DNA from: Comamonas terrigena NBRC 13299
GTDB lineage: Bacteria; Pseudomonadota; Gammaproteobacteria; Burkholderiales; Burkholderiaceae_C
Assembly (NCBI RefSeq): GCF_006740045.1
Contig: NZ_AP019749.1
Location: forward strand, 2,623,001 to 2,687,000
DNA: 64,000 bases
Direction: 5' to 3'
Of this stretch, positions 42,692 to 56,729 are shown in pieces. The notes below the pieces were generated by a model. The model was not told where the DNA came from and ran no database searches. It saw nothing but the letters and a program-made list of their open reading frames with translations. Made by a program: the position numbers and the translations under genes. Position 1 is the stretch's first letter. Every line of letters begins with the position of its first letter.

Positions 42692-44305
42692 ATGCATGCA
42701 CCTGCCTCCGCCCCTTCCGGCGCATCCGCTGCCCCCGCCGCAGCCGCTGCGACCACCGCTTGGCAACCTACCTGGAACCCCCAGGGCTTTGCCAGCCTGG
42801 GCCCCGCTTTTCTGACCCGGCTGGACCCCACGCCCCTGCCCACACCCCAGCTGCTGGCCCACAGCCCCGACCTGGCCGCCCAGCTGGGCATACCGGCCGG
42901 CTGGTGGCAGACCGAGCAGGCCGCCCAGGTGCTGACCGGCAACCGCCTGCTGCCCGGCAGCCAGCCCTATGCCACCGTCTACAGCGGCCACCAGTTCGGC
43001 GTGTGGGCCGGCCAGCTGGGCGACGGCCGTGCCATCGTATTGGGTGAGGTGCTGGGCGAGGCGCAGAAAGAAACCGTCGCAACCACCGACACCACTGACA
43101 CTGACACTGCCGCTCCCTCCGCCCCCGGCTGGGAGCTGCAGCTCAAGGGCGCGGGCCGCACGCCATATTCGCGCCGGGGCGACGGGCGGGCCGTGCTGCG
43201 TTCGTCCATCCGCGAGTTTCTGTGCAGCGAAGCCATGCACGCCCTGGGCATTCCCACCACGCGCGCGCTCAGCCTGACCGGCAGCCCGGCCTCCATCTAC
43301 CGCGAAGAGGTGGAAACCGCCGCCGTGGTCTGCCGCGTCGCGCCCAGCTTCATCCGCTTCGGACACTTCGAGCACTTTGCCGCGCGCGGCCAGGAAGCCG
43401 AGCTGCGCCAGCTGGCCGATTACGTGATCGACCGCTACTACCCCGCCTGCCGCACCGCGCCCGGCAACCCCTACGCCGCCCTGCTGCGCACCGTGGCCGA
43501 ACGCACGGCCGAGCTGCTGGCCCACTGGCAGGCCGTGGGCTTTTGCCACGGCGTGATGAACACCGACAACATGTCCATCCTGGGCCTGACCATCGACTAC
43601 GGCCCGTTCCAGTTTCTGGACGGGTTCGATCCCGACCACATCTGCAACCACAGCGACACCCAGGGCCGCTACGCCTTCCGCCAGCAGCCGCAGGTGGCGT
43701 ACTGGAACCTGTTCTGCCTGGGCCAGGCGCTGCACCCGCTGATCGGCGAAGAAGACACCACCGTCGCCGCCATCGAGGCCTACCGCCCGCACTTCTCCGC
43801 CGCCTTTGCCGCGCTGATGCGCCGCAAGCTGGGCCTGCCGGCCCTGGCGCAGACCGGCACTGCCGCCACCACACCCGAAGAGGCCGACCCCGCCACGCCC
43901 GTGGTGGGCCAGCTGCTGCAGCTGCTGGCGTCGGAAAAAGTGGACTACCCCATCTTCTGGCGCCGTTTGTCCGATGCCGCCGCAACCGGGCAGTACGATG
44001 CGGTGCAGGACCTGTTCGTGGACGGCGCTGCCTGGCAACGCTGGCTGCCCTCCTACCTGGCACTGCTGGCGGCTTCCGGCAGCGCGCCGGATACGGCCGC
44101 CATGCACCGGGCCAACCCCCGTTTTGTGCTGCGCAACCACCTGGGCGAAACCGCCATCCGCGCCGCCCAGGCCGGCGACACCGGCGTGCTGCAACAATTG
44201 CAGGCCGTGCTGGCCGCACCGTACGACGCCCACCCGGCGCACAATGACTGGGCCGGCTTCCCGCCCGACTGGGCTTCCTCCATCTCCATCAGTTGCTCCT
44301 CATGA
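42692..44305 (+). CDS. selO: SelO-type protein adenylyltransferase (YdiU/UPF0061)
   Basis: A pseudokinase-fold enzyme of 537 residues that transfers AMP to protein side chains and is linked to redox stress. Conserved regions: [45 protein letters not shown], and the metal-binding [28 protein letters not shown]. The C-terminus ends in SCSS, the site where eukaryotic SelO has selenocysteine, so the cysteine form is present. Its stop overlaps the msrB start (ATGA), tying it to methionine sulfoxide repair. An Ala-rich N-terminus precedes the conserved core; the ATG at 42692 is chosen on that basis. Confidence 0.93.
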   Translation: MHAPASAPSGASAAPAAAAATTAWQPTWNPQGFASLGPAFLTRLDPTPLPTPQLLAHSPDLAAQLGIPAGWWQTEQAAQVLTGNRLLPGSQPYATVYSGHQFGVWAGQLGDGRAIVLGEVLGEAQKETVATTDTTDTDTAAPSAPGWELQLKGAGRTPYSRRGDGRAVLRSSIREFLCSEAMHALGIPTTRALSLTGSPASIYREEVETAAVVCRVAPSFIRFGHFEHFAARGQEAELRQLADYVIDRYYPACRTAPGNPYAALLRTVAERTAELLAHWQAVGFCHGVMNTDNMSILGLTIDYGPFQFLDGFDPDHICNHSDTQGRYAFRQQPQVAYWNLFCLGQALHPLIGEEDTTVAAIEAYRPHFSAAFAALMRRKLGLPALAQTGTAATTPEEADPATPVVGQLLQLLASEKVDYPIFWRRLSDAAATGQYDAVQDLFVDGAAWQRWLPSYLALLAASGSAPDTAAMHRANPRFVLRNHLGETAIRAAQAGDTGVLQQLQAVLAAPYDAHPAHNDWAGFPPDWASSISISCSS

Positions 44306-44844
44306 CCTACCCCATCCAGAAGACCAGCGCCGAGTGGCAGGCCCTGCTGCAGTCCAAGCACGCCGAACCGGTGGCCTTTGAAGTCACCCGCCACGCCGCC
44401 ACCGAACGCGCCTTTACCGGCAAATACGAGCAGTACTGGGCCGATGGCAGCTACCACTGCATCTGCTGCGGCGCCAAGCTGTTCGACTCCGACACCAAGT
44501 TCGACGCCGGCTGCGGCTGGCCCAGCTTCTGGAAGGCCGTGCCCGGTGCCATCACCGAGATCGTGGACCGCAGCCACGGCATGGTGCGCACCGAAACCGT
44601 GTGCAGCCGCTGCGGCGCCCACCTGGGCCATGTGTTTGAAGACGGCCCGCTGCCCACCGGCCTGCGCTACTGCATGAATTCCGCCTCGCTGGACTTCCTG
44701 GGCGACGCCCCGCCCCCCAGCCCCACCGGCGTGGTCGACAACGGCAGCCAGGCGCCGGGTGAGGTGGCCGCGCCCACCTCGCCCGACGACACACCCAGTC
44801 GCACCGACGGCGGCCACCGCCAGGCCCAGGGCGGCCATAGCTGA
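44302..44844 (+). CDS. msrB: Peptide-methionine (R)-S-oxide reductase MsrB
   Basis: MsrB of about 180 residues, reducing R-form methionine sulfoxide in proteins with thioredoxin. The zinc-binding CXXC pairs are visible (CICCG and CSRCG). The catalytic region [11 protein letters not shown] has the active-site Cys. [14 protein letters not shown] matches the substrate pocket. The ATG overlaps the selO stop by four bases without its own ribosome binding site, so translation depends on selO. The last 45 residues are a Pro/Gly-rich tail not needed by the family. Confidence 0.95.
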   Translation: MTYPIQKTSAEWQALLQSKHAEPVAFEVTRHAATERAFTGKYEQYWADGSYHCICCGAKLFDSDTKFDAGCGWPSFWKAVPGAITEIVDRSHGMVRTETVCSRCGAHLGHVFEDGPLPTGLRYCMNSASLDFLGDAPPPSPTGVVDNGSQAPGEVAAPTSPDDTPSRTDGGHRQAQGGHS

Positions 44845-45055
44845 ACTCTCTGCAACGCGCGCCCGCCCGCCGGTGAGAATGGGGGGCGGCCAGCGCCAGC
44901 GGACCGTGCCACCGCCATGCGGACGGGCCGCCCGTGCCCCCTGCCGTCCATCCTGCTTGCGCCCTCCCGTCAGCAACCCTTGTCTGCGGGGTTTTTCGGA
45001 TATGGCATGCTGCGTTCTTTCGCACCCGGCCCGCAGCGGCTGTCCGCACCGTTAC

Positions 45056-45646
45056 ATGAAATTTCTGCTCGATTTCTTCCCCATCATCCTGTTCTTTGTG
45101 GCCTACAAGGTCTGGGGCATCTACACCGCCACCGCGGTGGCCATCATCGCCACCGTGCTGCAGATCGGCTATCTGCGCTACAAGACCGGCAAGGTGGAAC
45201 CCATGCAATGGGTCAGCCTGGGCGTGATCGTGCTGTTCGGCGGCGCCACGCTGCTCGCGCACGACGAGAATTTCATCAAGTGGAAGCCCACGGTGCTGTA
45301 CTGGCTGATGGGTGGCGCCCTGCTGGTCGGCCAGCTGTTCTTCAAGAAGAACCTGCTCAAAAGCCTGATGGGCGCCCAGATGCAGCTGCCTGAAGCGGCC
45401 TGGCGCACCATGAACTGGAGCTGGACCGGATTCTTCGCCGTCATGGGCGTGCTCAACCTGTGGGTGGCCTACAACTTCGACACCGACACCTGGGTCAACT
45501 TCAAGCTGTTTGGCGGCATGGGGCTGATGCTGGTGTTCGTGCTGGCCCAGGCCGTGTACCTGAGCCGCCACATGAAGGAAGCCGGCGGCGACAACCCGGC
45601 CCTGCCCGGCGCCGACGCCCAGCAGACCCAGGACCGCCAGCCATGA
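45056..45646 (+). CDS. yciB: Inner membrane septation protein A (YciB/IspZ family)
   Basis: A membrane protein of 196 residues with five or six spans. It starts with the family pattern [18 protein letters not shown], followed by the centre [19 protein letters not shown] and [16 protein letters not shown], and [20 protein letters not shown]. It affects envelope shape and septation. Its stop overlaps the bolA start (ATGA). An upstream TTGTCT near 44980 and TATGGC are a weak promoter guess. The long reading frame further upstream is not part of the gene. Confidence 0.93.
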   Translation: MKFLLDFFPIILFFVAYKVWGIYTATAVAIIATVLQIGYLRYKTGKVEPMQWVSLGVIVLFGGATLLAHDENFIKWKPTVLYWLMGGALLVGQLFFKKNLLKSLMGAQMQLPEAAWRTMNWSWTGFFAVMGVLNLWVAYNFDTDTWVNFKLFGGMGLMLVFVLAQAVYLSRHMKEAGGDNPALPGADAQQTQDRQP

Positions 45647-45912
45647 GCGCCCTGCCCATCACGGCAGCCGCCCTCGAAGCGCGGCTGCGCGAAGTGCTGT
45701 CCCCGACCCAGCTCGAAGTGATCGACGAAAGCCACCAGCACGCCGGTCACGCCGGCGCCAACGGCACCGGCTTTGGCACCCATTTCCGGGTGCGCGTGGC
45801 CAGCCCGCTGTTTGACGGCAAACCGCGCGTTGCACGCCATAGGCTTGTGTATGATTCCTTGCAAGATTTCATCGACCAGGGCCTGCATGCCCTGGCGATC
45901 GAAGTGTTGTAA
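45643..45912 (+). CDS. bolA: BolA-family protein
   Basis: An 89-residue BolA protein, expected to act with monothiol glutaredoxin in iron-sulfur cluster handling and stress morphology. It shows [18 protein letters not shown], with the His used in cluster binding, [16 protein letters not shown], and [23 protein letters not shown]. The start overlaps the yciB stop. This small gene within yciB-bolA-ppiC is conserved synteny in Comamonadaceae-like genomes, from memory. Confidence 0.93.
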   Translation: MSALPITAAALEARLREVLSPTQLEVIDESHQHAGHAGANGTGFGTHFRVRVASPLFDGKPRVARHRLVYDSLQDFIDQGLHALAIEVL

Positions 45913-45988
45913 GCGCCAGCAACCCTCTGTTCAAGTCCCGCTGCCCTGCTGGCCGGTGGGCTCACCTATTTTCCTTTTTGGATCCCGC

Positions 45989-46774
45989 ATGAAAAAACAG
46001 CTCTTGTCCAGCCTTGTGGCAGCCGCCCTGTTGGGCACGATGGCCTTCTCGGCAACCGCCCAGAACCTGGCCATCGTCAACGGCAAGCCTGTGCCCAAGG
46101 CGCGCGCAGACGTTCTGAAGCAACAGCTGGAGCGCTCCGGCCGCCCCGTGTCGGCAGAAATGGAAGAGCAGATCAAGGAAGAAGTGATCGCCCGCGAAAT
46201 CTTCCTGCAGGAAGCCGGCCGCCGCGGCCTGGCTGCTTCGCCTGGATTCCGCCAGCAGATGGAACTGAATCGTGAAAACGTTCTGATCCGCGAACTGTTC
46301 ATCGACTTCCAGAAGAAGAACCCTGTCACCGACGCCGAAATCAAGGCCGAATACGACAAGTTCGCCGCTGCCAACGAAGGCAAGGAATACCACGCTGCCC
46401 ACATCCTGGTGGACTCCGAAGAACGCGCCAAGGCCATCATTGCCGAAGTGAAAGGCGGCAAGAAGTTCGAAGACATCGCCAAGAAGGAATCCAAGGACCC
46501 CGGATCCGGCGCCCAAGGCGGCGACCTGGGCTGGTCCAACCCCGGCAGCTACGTGCCCGAATTCAGCGAAGCTATGCTCAAGCTGAACAAGGGCGAAATG
46601 ACCAGCACCCCGGTCAAGACCCAGTTCGGCTGGCACGTGATCCGCGTGATCGAAACCCGCCAGGCCCAGCTGCCTGCGCTGGACGACGTCAAGCCCCAGA
46701 TCGCCCAGCAACTGGAACAGCAAAAGCTGATGCAGTTCCAGGACGGTCTGCGCGCCAAGGCCAAGGTGCAGTAA
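45989..46774 (+). CDS. Periplasmic peptidylprolyl isomerase (parvulin/PpiC type)
   Basis: A parvulin-type folding catalyst of 261 residues. The first 25 residues are a signal peptide ending SATAQ, so it should act in the periplasm or cell envelope. The N-terminal helical region resembles SurA/PrsA-type chaperones. The parvulin domain begins at YHAAHILVDSEERAKAIIAE and includes GSGAQGGDLGW and QFGWHVIRV. It is 76 bp after bolA. A strong terminator follows at 46820-46841. Confidence 0.93.
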   Translation: MKKQLLSSLVAAALLGTMAFSATAQNLAIVNGKPVPKARADVLKQQLERSGRPVSAEMEEQIKEEVIAREIFLQEAGRRGLAASPGFRQQMELNRENVLIRELFIDFQKKNPVTDAEIKAEYDKFAAANEGKEYHAAHILVDSEERAKAIIAEVKGGKKFEDIAKKESKDPGSGAQGGDLGWSNPGSYVPEFSEAMLKLNKGEMTSTPVKTQFGWHVIRVIETRQAQLPALDDVKPQIAQQLEQQKLMQFQDGLRAKAKVQ

Positions 46775-46819
46775 GCACCCGGCACGGTGCCGCTGGCCGG
46801 CACCTGCCCCCCAAAAAAA

Positions 46820-46841
46820 CGCGGCTTCGGCCGCGTTTTTT
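46820..46841 (+). terminator. Intrinsic terminator after peptidylprolyl isomerase gene
   Basis: The stem CGCGGC/GCCGCG with a stable TTCG loop is followed by six T and preceded by seven A, so it could work on both strands. It lies 46 bp after the stop of the isomerase gene and ends the selO-to-ppiC group. Confidence 0.9.
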
Positions 46842-46951
46842 GATGGGCGCCTGCCGGGCAGCGATCGCCCCGCCCCTTCCTTCCGTACTTCCCGCCGGAC
46901 TTCCCGGCGGACCTGCCCGCCGCCCGGGCATGTGCCCCGGTCAGAAACAGA

Positions 46952-46994
46952 CAAGCCCCTGTCCGCGCCGTCCTCGGCGGCAGACAGGGGCTTG
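46952..46994 (-). terminator. Hairpin downstream of the frameshifted acyl-CoA synthetase gene
   Basis: CAAGCCCCTGTC and GACAGGGGCTTG form a perfect 12-bp stem around a 19-nt loop that itself holds GCCG-TCCT-CGGC. On the minus strand it lies about 75 bp past the synthetase stop and is followed by TCTGTTTCTG, moderately T-rich. It is probably its terminator. Confidence 0.55.
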
Positions 46995-47067
46995 CCTTGG
47001 GGGCTTGCTTGAGAAGGTGACCGAGGGCTCAGCCCTGCGGCCTCAGACCCTCAACGCAGTGAGGCCC

Positions 47068-48700
47068 TCAGGCCGCGCACAGATCCGGCTGGCGCAGCAG
47101 ATGCTTCTGGATCTTGCCGCTGGTGGTCTTGGGCAGGCTGTCCACAAAGTGGTAGCTGCGCGGGCGCTTGTAGCTGGCCAGGCGGTCGCCCTGCATCAGA
47201 AAGGCATCCAGCACCGCCGCCGTCACCGCCGTGCCCGGCTTGGCCACCACATAGGCGGCCACCACCTGGCCCCAGCGCGCGTCCTTCTCGCCCACCACGG
47301 CCGCTTCCAGCACCTCGGCGTGCTCGACCAGGGCATCTTCCACCTCGCGCGGGTAGACGTTCTCCGCCCCCGAATTGATCATGTAGTCGATGCGGTCGCG
47401 GATCCACAGATAGCCATCGGCATCCAGGTGCCCCAGATCGCCGGTGTGGTACCAGCCGTGGGCCAGCGCCTTGGCGTTGGCCTCCGGGCGGTTCAGGTAG
47501 CCGGCCATCATGCAGGGGCCGCGCACCAGGATCTCGCCCACCTCGCCCACCGCGCAGGCGTCGGACGGGTCGGTGGCGGCGCCGTCCTCGCGCACCCGCG
47601 CCACCACCAGATCGTGGTTCAGCGACGGCAGGCCGGCCGAGCCGGCATGGCTGAGCTGCTCATGCGGATACAGCACCGACATGCACGGCCCCATTTCGGT
47701 GGTGCCGAAGACCTGCACCAGGCCCGATCCCACCTGGCGCGTCCATTCGCGGATCAGGTGCGGCGCCATCGAGGCCCCGCCGTACTCCACCAGGCGCAGC
47801 GACGACAGATCGCGCTGCCCCAGGCTCGCGTCGTTCAGCAGCATGGTGACCATGGTCGGCGCGGCAAAGAAGAAGGTGACTTTTTTCCGCCTCCACCAGG
47901 CGCAGCGCATCGGCCGCATCAAAGCGGCGCTGCAGCACCTGGGTGGCGCCCACCTGCAGGCGCGGCAAAAAGCTGGTGTGCAGCTCGGCCGTGTGGTTCA
48001 GCGGGGCCACCGACAGGCCCACATCCTCGCGGCGGAACTGCATCACCTGGTGCATCATGGCGTTGTGTGCCAGCTTGCTGCGGTGGGTGTGCAGCACGCC
48101 CTTGGGGCGGCCGGTGGTGCCGCTGGTGTACATCAGGATGCAGGGCGCATCCTCGTCCACCCGCACGTCCACCGGCGTGGCGGGCTGGCCGTCTGCCAGC
48201 GCGGCCAGCTGCGCGGTGGCAAAGGCCGGTGCGGCGCCCGGATCGGCATGGATCCAGTGCTGCACCTGGGGCACCAGCAGCCTGGCCTTCTCGACCACGG
48301 CAGCGCCCTCATCCTCGAACACCAGCGCCTTGGCACTGCCGTCCTGCAGGATGAACGCCAGCTCCTGCGCGGCCAGCCGGTAGTTGATGGGGTTGAAGAT
48401 GGCACCCAGGCGCGCCGTCGCCAGCAAGGTGAACACAAAGGCCGGCGTGTTGTACAGAAAGGCCGCCACCACATCGCCCTGGCCAATGCCCAGCTGCTGC
48501 AGGCCGTGGGCGTGGCGGTTCACCTCGGCATCCAGCTCGGCATAGGTCCAGGCGCGGCGGCCCTGCGCGTCCGACACCACCAGCGCCTCCTTGCGCGGCA
48601 GATAGCGCGCCGGCCAGGCCAGCGTGTCGCCCAGGGTCAGCGCCGCACGCGGTGCCGGGACAGGGGCTGCGCCCGCGGGGGAAAACTGTGTGTCGACCAA
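47068..48700 (-). pseudogene. Acyl-CoA synthetase split by a one-base frameshift
   Basis: An AMP-binding ligase in two frames. The upstream part has the ATP motif MYTSGTTGRPKGVLHTH; the downstream part has VFGTTEMGPCM and DRIDYMINSGAENVYPREVE and ends with TTSGKIQKHLL. The break is at a six-T run (47881-47886; six A on the coding strand). With five, the frame reads EAEKVTFFFAA and the whole gene would encode about 543 residues. The start is TTG at 48700 with AAGGAG six bases upstream. The intact flanks and homopolymer position make an assembly error quite possible; true decay or slippage cannot be excluded. It likely activated a fatty or related acid. Confidence 0.85.
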
Positions 48701-48735
48701 CTTCGTCTCCTTGAATCCATCGAAATTGGTAGACG

Positions 48736-48741
48736 AGTATA
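48736..48741 (-). promoter_or_regulatory. -10 element for the acyl-CoA synthetase gene
   Basis: TATACT on the minus strand, 36 bp before the TTG start, matches five of six -10 bases; a leader of about 29 nt would include the AAGGAG box. The -35 region is poor, which suggests an activator or a weak promoter. Confidence 0.4.
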
Positions 48742-48767
48742 GGCAGCGCCTCAGATCGATTGCATCT

Positions 48768-48779
48768 ATGCATATGCAT
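48768..48779. repeat. ATGCATATGCAT palindrome between divergent promoters
   Basis: A perfect 12-bp palindrome beside another GCAT (TTGCATCT), lying between the synthetase -10 element and the gcv promoter. An AT-rich symmetric site here could bind a regulator of either gene. No function is demonstrated. Confidence 0.4.
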
Positions 48780-48784
48780 CCGGG

Positions 48785-48813
48785 TAGGCACCGCCCATCG
48801 GGCCGGATATACT
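48785..48813 (+). promoter_or_regulatory. Predicted sigma70-type promoter of the gcv riboswitch/operon
   Basis: The -10 TATACT (48808-48813) has five of six consensus bases. At 17 bp spacing the -35 is TAGGCA (48785-48790, four of six). Transcription would begin near 48820, just before the first conserved riboswitch bases at 48824, which supports the call. Confidence 0.6.
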
Positions 48814-48823
48814 GCGCGGATTC

Positions 48824-49042
48824 GTCAGGAGAGCGCGCCCGGCCAGCAGGCCCAGCGGCGCCGCCGAAGGCGCAGGGGCAACCCCGAACGCTCAGGCAAA
48901 AGGACTGGCAGCCGCCCGCCGCATCGACCGCGGGCGTACCTTGTTGGAGAGAGGCGCGGGTGCTGGCACCCCGTCCACCGAAGGAGCAAGCCCCACGCCT
49001 GGAAGGTGCGGGTGAATCTCTCAGGTAAAGCGGACAACAGGG
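48824..49042 (+). ncRNA. Tandem glycine riboswitch upstream of gcvT
   Basis: Two glycine aptamers in series. The first has AGGAGAGC, GCCGAAGG (48863-48870), a GGGG-CAA-CCCC stem and CTCAGGCAAAAGGACTG (48891-48907). The second has TTGGAGAGAGGC from 48944, CACCGAAGGAGCAAGCC, and ATCTCTCAGGTAAAGCGGACAACAGGG near 49016-49042. These are the hallmark conserved strings of the class, in the right order with a short linker. It precedes gcvT, the expected target: glycine should switch on the glycine cleavage genes. A terminator hairpin follows directly. Confidence 0.95.
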
Positions 49043-49051
49043 CAAAGCGCA

Positions 49052-49079
49052 GGCGGCGCAGGCCGCCGGCATTTCTTTT
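49052..49079 (+). terminator. Expression-platform terminator of the glycine riboswitch
   Basis: GGCGGC/GCCGCC with loop GCAG is followed by GGC and the T-rich ATTTCTTTT. The flanking GCAAAGC (49042-49048) and GCTTTGC (49080-49086) are also complementary and could extend or compete with the structure, sharing its 5' base with the end of aptamer 2. The design fits a transcriptional ON switch: without glycine the hairpin ends transcription. Confidence 0.65.
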
Positions 49080-49097
49080 GCTTTGCTCTGCGACACC

Positions 49098-50228
49098 ATG
49101 ACCGCTGACACCACCGACCTGCTGACCACCCCGCTGTACGCCCTGCACCTGGAGCTGGGGGCACGCATGGTTCCCTTTGCCGGCTACGCCATGCCGGTGC
49201 AATACCCCAGCGGCCTGATGGCCGAACACCGCCACACCCGCGACGCCGCCGGCCTGTTCGACGTCTCCCACATGGGCCAGCTGCGCCTGGTGGGCCCTGA
49301 CGCCGCCGCCGCACTGGAAACCCTGCTGCCCGTCGACGTGCAGGGCCTGGGCCTGCACAAGCAGCGCTACGGCCTGCTGCTGAACGCCCAGGGCGGCATC
49401 CTGGACGACCTGATGTTCGTCAACCGCGGCGACGACCTGTTCCTCATCGTCAACGGCGCCTGCAAGGTGGCGGACATCGCCCACATCCAGCAGCACATCG
49501 GCAGCCGCTGCCAGGTCATCCCCATGCCCGAACAGGCCCTGCTGGCCCTGCAAGGCCCGCAGGCCGCCGCAGCCCTGGGCCGCCTGGCCCCCGAAGTGCT
49601 GGGCCTGGTGTTCATGACCGGCATGGCGGTACAGATCGACGGCATTGCCTGCTACGTCACGCGCAGCGGGTACACGGGCGAAGACGGCTTTGAAATCTCC
49701 GTGCCCGGCACCCAGGCCGAAGCCCTGGCCCGCAAGCTGCTGGCCCAGCCCGAGGTGGAACCCATCGGCCTGGGCGCCCGCAATTCGCTGCGCCTGGAAG
49801 CCGGCCTGTGCCTGTACGGCAACGACATGGACGACAAGACCACCCCGGTGGAAGCCGCCCTCACCTGGGCCATCCAGAAGGTGCGCCGCACCGGCGGTGC
49901 CCGCGCCGGCGGCTTTCTGGGCGCCGACACCGTGCTGGCCCAGCTGGACAACCCGGCGCTGCTGCAACGCAAGCGCGTGGGCCTGATCGCCACCGAGCGC
50001 GTGCCGGTGCGCGAGCCCGCCGTGCTCGAGAACATGGACGGCCAGCAGGTCGGCTACATCACCAGCGGCCTGCTCAGCCCCAGCCTGAACCAGCCCGTGG
50101 CCCTGGGCTATGTGCAGCCCGACTACACCGCAGAAGGCACGGAACTGTTCGCCATGGTGCGCGGCAAGCCGGTGCCCATGAAGGTGTCGGCCACCCCGTT
50201 CGTTCCGGCGCGCTACCACCGCGGCTGA
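49098..50228 (+). CDS. gcvT: Glycine cleavage system aminomethyltransferase (T protein)
   Basis: The T protein, 376 residues: it takes the aminomethyl group from lipoyl-H protein, releases ammonia and makes methylenetetrahydrofolate. It shows TPLYALHLELGARMVPFAGYAMPVQY, LFDVSHMGQL, SRSGYTGEDGFEIS-type folate region (YVTRSGYTGEDGFEIS), GLGARNSLRLEAGLCLYGND, and the C-terminal PVREPAVLE barrel domain. The ATG at 49098 directly follows the riboswitch terminator, with no strong Shine-Dalgarno box. It is first in gcvT-gcvH-gcvP. Confidence 0.96.
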   Translation: MTADTTDLLTTPLYALHLELGARMVPFAGYAMPVQYPSGLMAEHRHTRDAAGLFDVSHMGQLRLVGPDAAAALETLLPVDVQGLGLHKQRYGLLLNAQGGILDDLMFVNRGDDLFLIVNGACKVADIAHIQQHIGSRCQVIPMPEQALLALQGPQAAAALGRLAPEVLGLVFMTGMAVQIDGIACYVTRSGYTGEDGFEISVPGTQAEALARKLLAQPEVEPIGLGARNSLRLEAGLCLYGNDMDDKTTPVEAALTWAIQKVRRTGGARAGGFLGADTVLAQLDNPALLQRKRVGLIATERVPVREPAVLENMDGQQVGYITSGLLSPSLNQPVALGYVQPDYTAEGTELFAMVRGKPVPMKVSATPFVPARYHRG

Positions 50229-50397
50229 ACGGTCTGCGGCCAGCCCGCCTGCCGGCCCCCGGCGCCACAAAAAAGCACCGCCAAGCCCGGGTGCAGGCGC
50301 CAAGGCCGCTACAGTGCTGCCAGACCTGTCCCAAACACTGCGTGCACCGCCTGCACCAGCCCATTTTTTTTCAGAAACTTACCCAACGGAGCTTCCC

Positions 50398-50772
50398 ATG
50401 AGCATCAAGTTTTCCAAAGAGCACGAGTGGATCAACACCGCCGACACCAACGCCGCTGTGGTCGGCATCACTGTCCACGCGCAGGACGCGCTGGGCGATG
50501 TGGTGTTCGTCGACCTGCCCGCCGTGGGCACCACCTTCAATGAAGGCGAAGTGGCCGGCGTGGTCGAATCCGTCAAGGCCGCAGCCGATGTCTACATGCC
50601 CGTGAGCGGCGAGATCGTCGAAGTCAACGAAGCTCTGCGCGACGACCCCTCCCTGGCCAACAGCGACCCGCTGGGTGCCGGCTGGTTCTTCAAGGTCAAG
50701 CTGTCCGATGCATCGCAACTGGATGCGCTGATGGACAAGACCGCCTACGACAGCTTCGCGGCCGGCGCCTGA
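50398..50772 (+). CDS. gcvH: Glycine cleavage system H protein
   Basis: The lipoyl carrier of the glycine cleavage system, 124 residues. The lipoylated lysine is in VESVKAAADVYMP, the normal ESVKA motif. FSKEHEWI and GITVHAQDALGDVVFVDLP are conserved. GGAG lies seven bases before the ATG. The 169-bp gap after gcvT has a run of eight T at about 50363-50370 without a stable hairpin before it, so readthrough is expected. Confidence 0.97.
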   Translation: MSIKFSKEHEWINTADTNAAVVGITVHAQDALGDVVFVDLPAVGTTFNEGEVAGVVESVKAAADVYMPVSGEIVEVNEALRDDPSLANSDPLGAGWFFKVKLSDASQLDALMDKTAYDSFAAGA

Positions 50773-50821
50773 CGCCCAGCCCGCAGCCGTACCGCCCCAG
50801 CTTTTGAGATAGGTCCCCTCC

Positions 50822-53725
<2,904 letters not shown>

Positions 53726-53767
53726 CTTTTCAGCGGAAATTCCACACCACCTAGGGATAGCCCTTGT

Positions 53768-53787
53768 AGCCGCCCCTGCGGGCGGCT
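53768..53787 (+). terminator. Hairpin after gcvP, probable terminator
   Basis: AGCCGCCC/GGGCGGCT with loop CTGC forms a perfect 8-bp stem 42 bp after the gcvP stop. The trailing sequence TTACACTG is only mildly T-rich. The same stretch could supply TTGTAG...TACACT (18-bp spacing) as a weak promoter for the histidine kinase gene. Confidence 0.5.
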
Positions 53788-53838
53788 TACACTGCCCCTC
53801 CCTGTGGCGTGACACACCCGCGCTGCGGCACCACTTCT

Positions 53839-56044
<2,206 letters not shown>

Positions 56045-56060
56045 GCACTGCCACCTGCCG

Positions 56061-56729
56061 ATGACCGAGATGTGTGCCCAGGCCACCGCGCCGCTGCATT
56101 GCCTGTTTGAAGACCCGCACCTGCTGGTGCTGGACAAGCCCGCCGGCCTGCTGTGCGTGCCCGGGCGCGGCCCGGACAAGCAGGACTGCCTGAGCGCCCG
56201 CGCCCAGGCCCGCTGGCCCGACGCGCTGATCGTGCACCGGCTGGACATGGCGACCTCCGGCATCGTGCTGATGGCGCGCAGCCTGGACGTGCAGCGCCGC
56301 CTCAGCCTGGCCTTCGAGCAGCGCCGGGTGCACAAGAACTACGAGGCCGTGGTCAGCGGCACCCCTCCAGCAGCACCGCAGCAGTGGCAGGACCTGCACG
56401 CCCCGATTGCCGCCGACTGGGAACGCCGCCCGCTGCGCGTGGTGGCCCCGGAAGGCAAGCCCAGCCATACGCGCTGGCAGCGGCTGGATTCCTGGCTGCA
56501 GCAGGGGCAGCCCGTCAGCCGCCTGCGGCTGGAGCCGGTGACCGGCCGCACCCACCAGCTGCGCCTGCACATGCAGCACCTGGGCCACCCCATGCTGGGC
56601 GACGCCCTGTACGCGCCACCGGACATTGCCGCCGCCGCCCCGCGCCTGCTGTTGCACGCCTGCACGCTGGCGCTGCAGCACCCCATCACAGGGCAGGACA
56701 TGCACTGGCACAGTGCGGTGCCGTTCTGA
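56061..56729 (+). CDS. RluA-family pseudouridine synthase
   Basis: A 222-residue RNA pseudouridine synthase. The catalytic motif HRLDMATSGIVLMAR includes the essential Asp; LVLDKPAGLLCVPGRG and VTGRTHQLRLHMQHLGHPMLGDALY are the other family motifs. The short size without an S4 domain matches RluA, which modifies 23S rRNA and some tRNAs; the exact target is not decidable. The start at 56061 is 16 bp after the kinase stop, so cotranscription is possible. Confidence 0.92.
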   Translation: MTEMCAQATAPLHCLFEDPHLLVLDKPAGLLCVPGRGPDKQDCLSARAQARWPDALIVHRLDMATSGIVLMARSLDVQRRLSLAFEQRRVHKNYEAVVSGTPPAAPQQWQDLHAPIAADWERRPLRVVAPEGKPSHTRWQRLDSWLQQGQPVSRLRLEPVTGRTHQLRLHMQHLGHPMLGDALYAPPDIAAAAPRLLLHACTLALQHPITGQDMHWHSAVPF

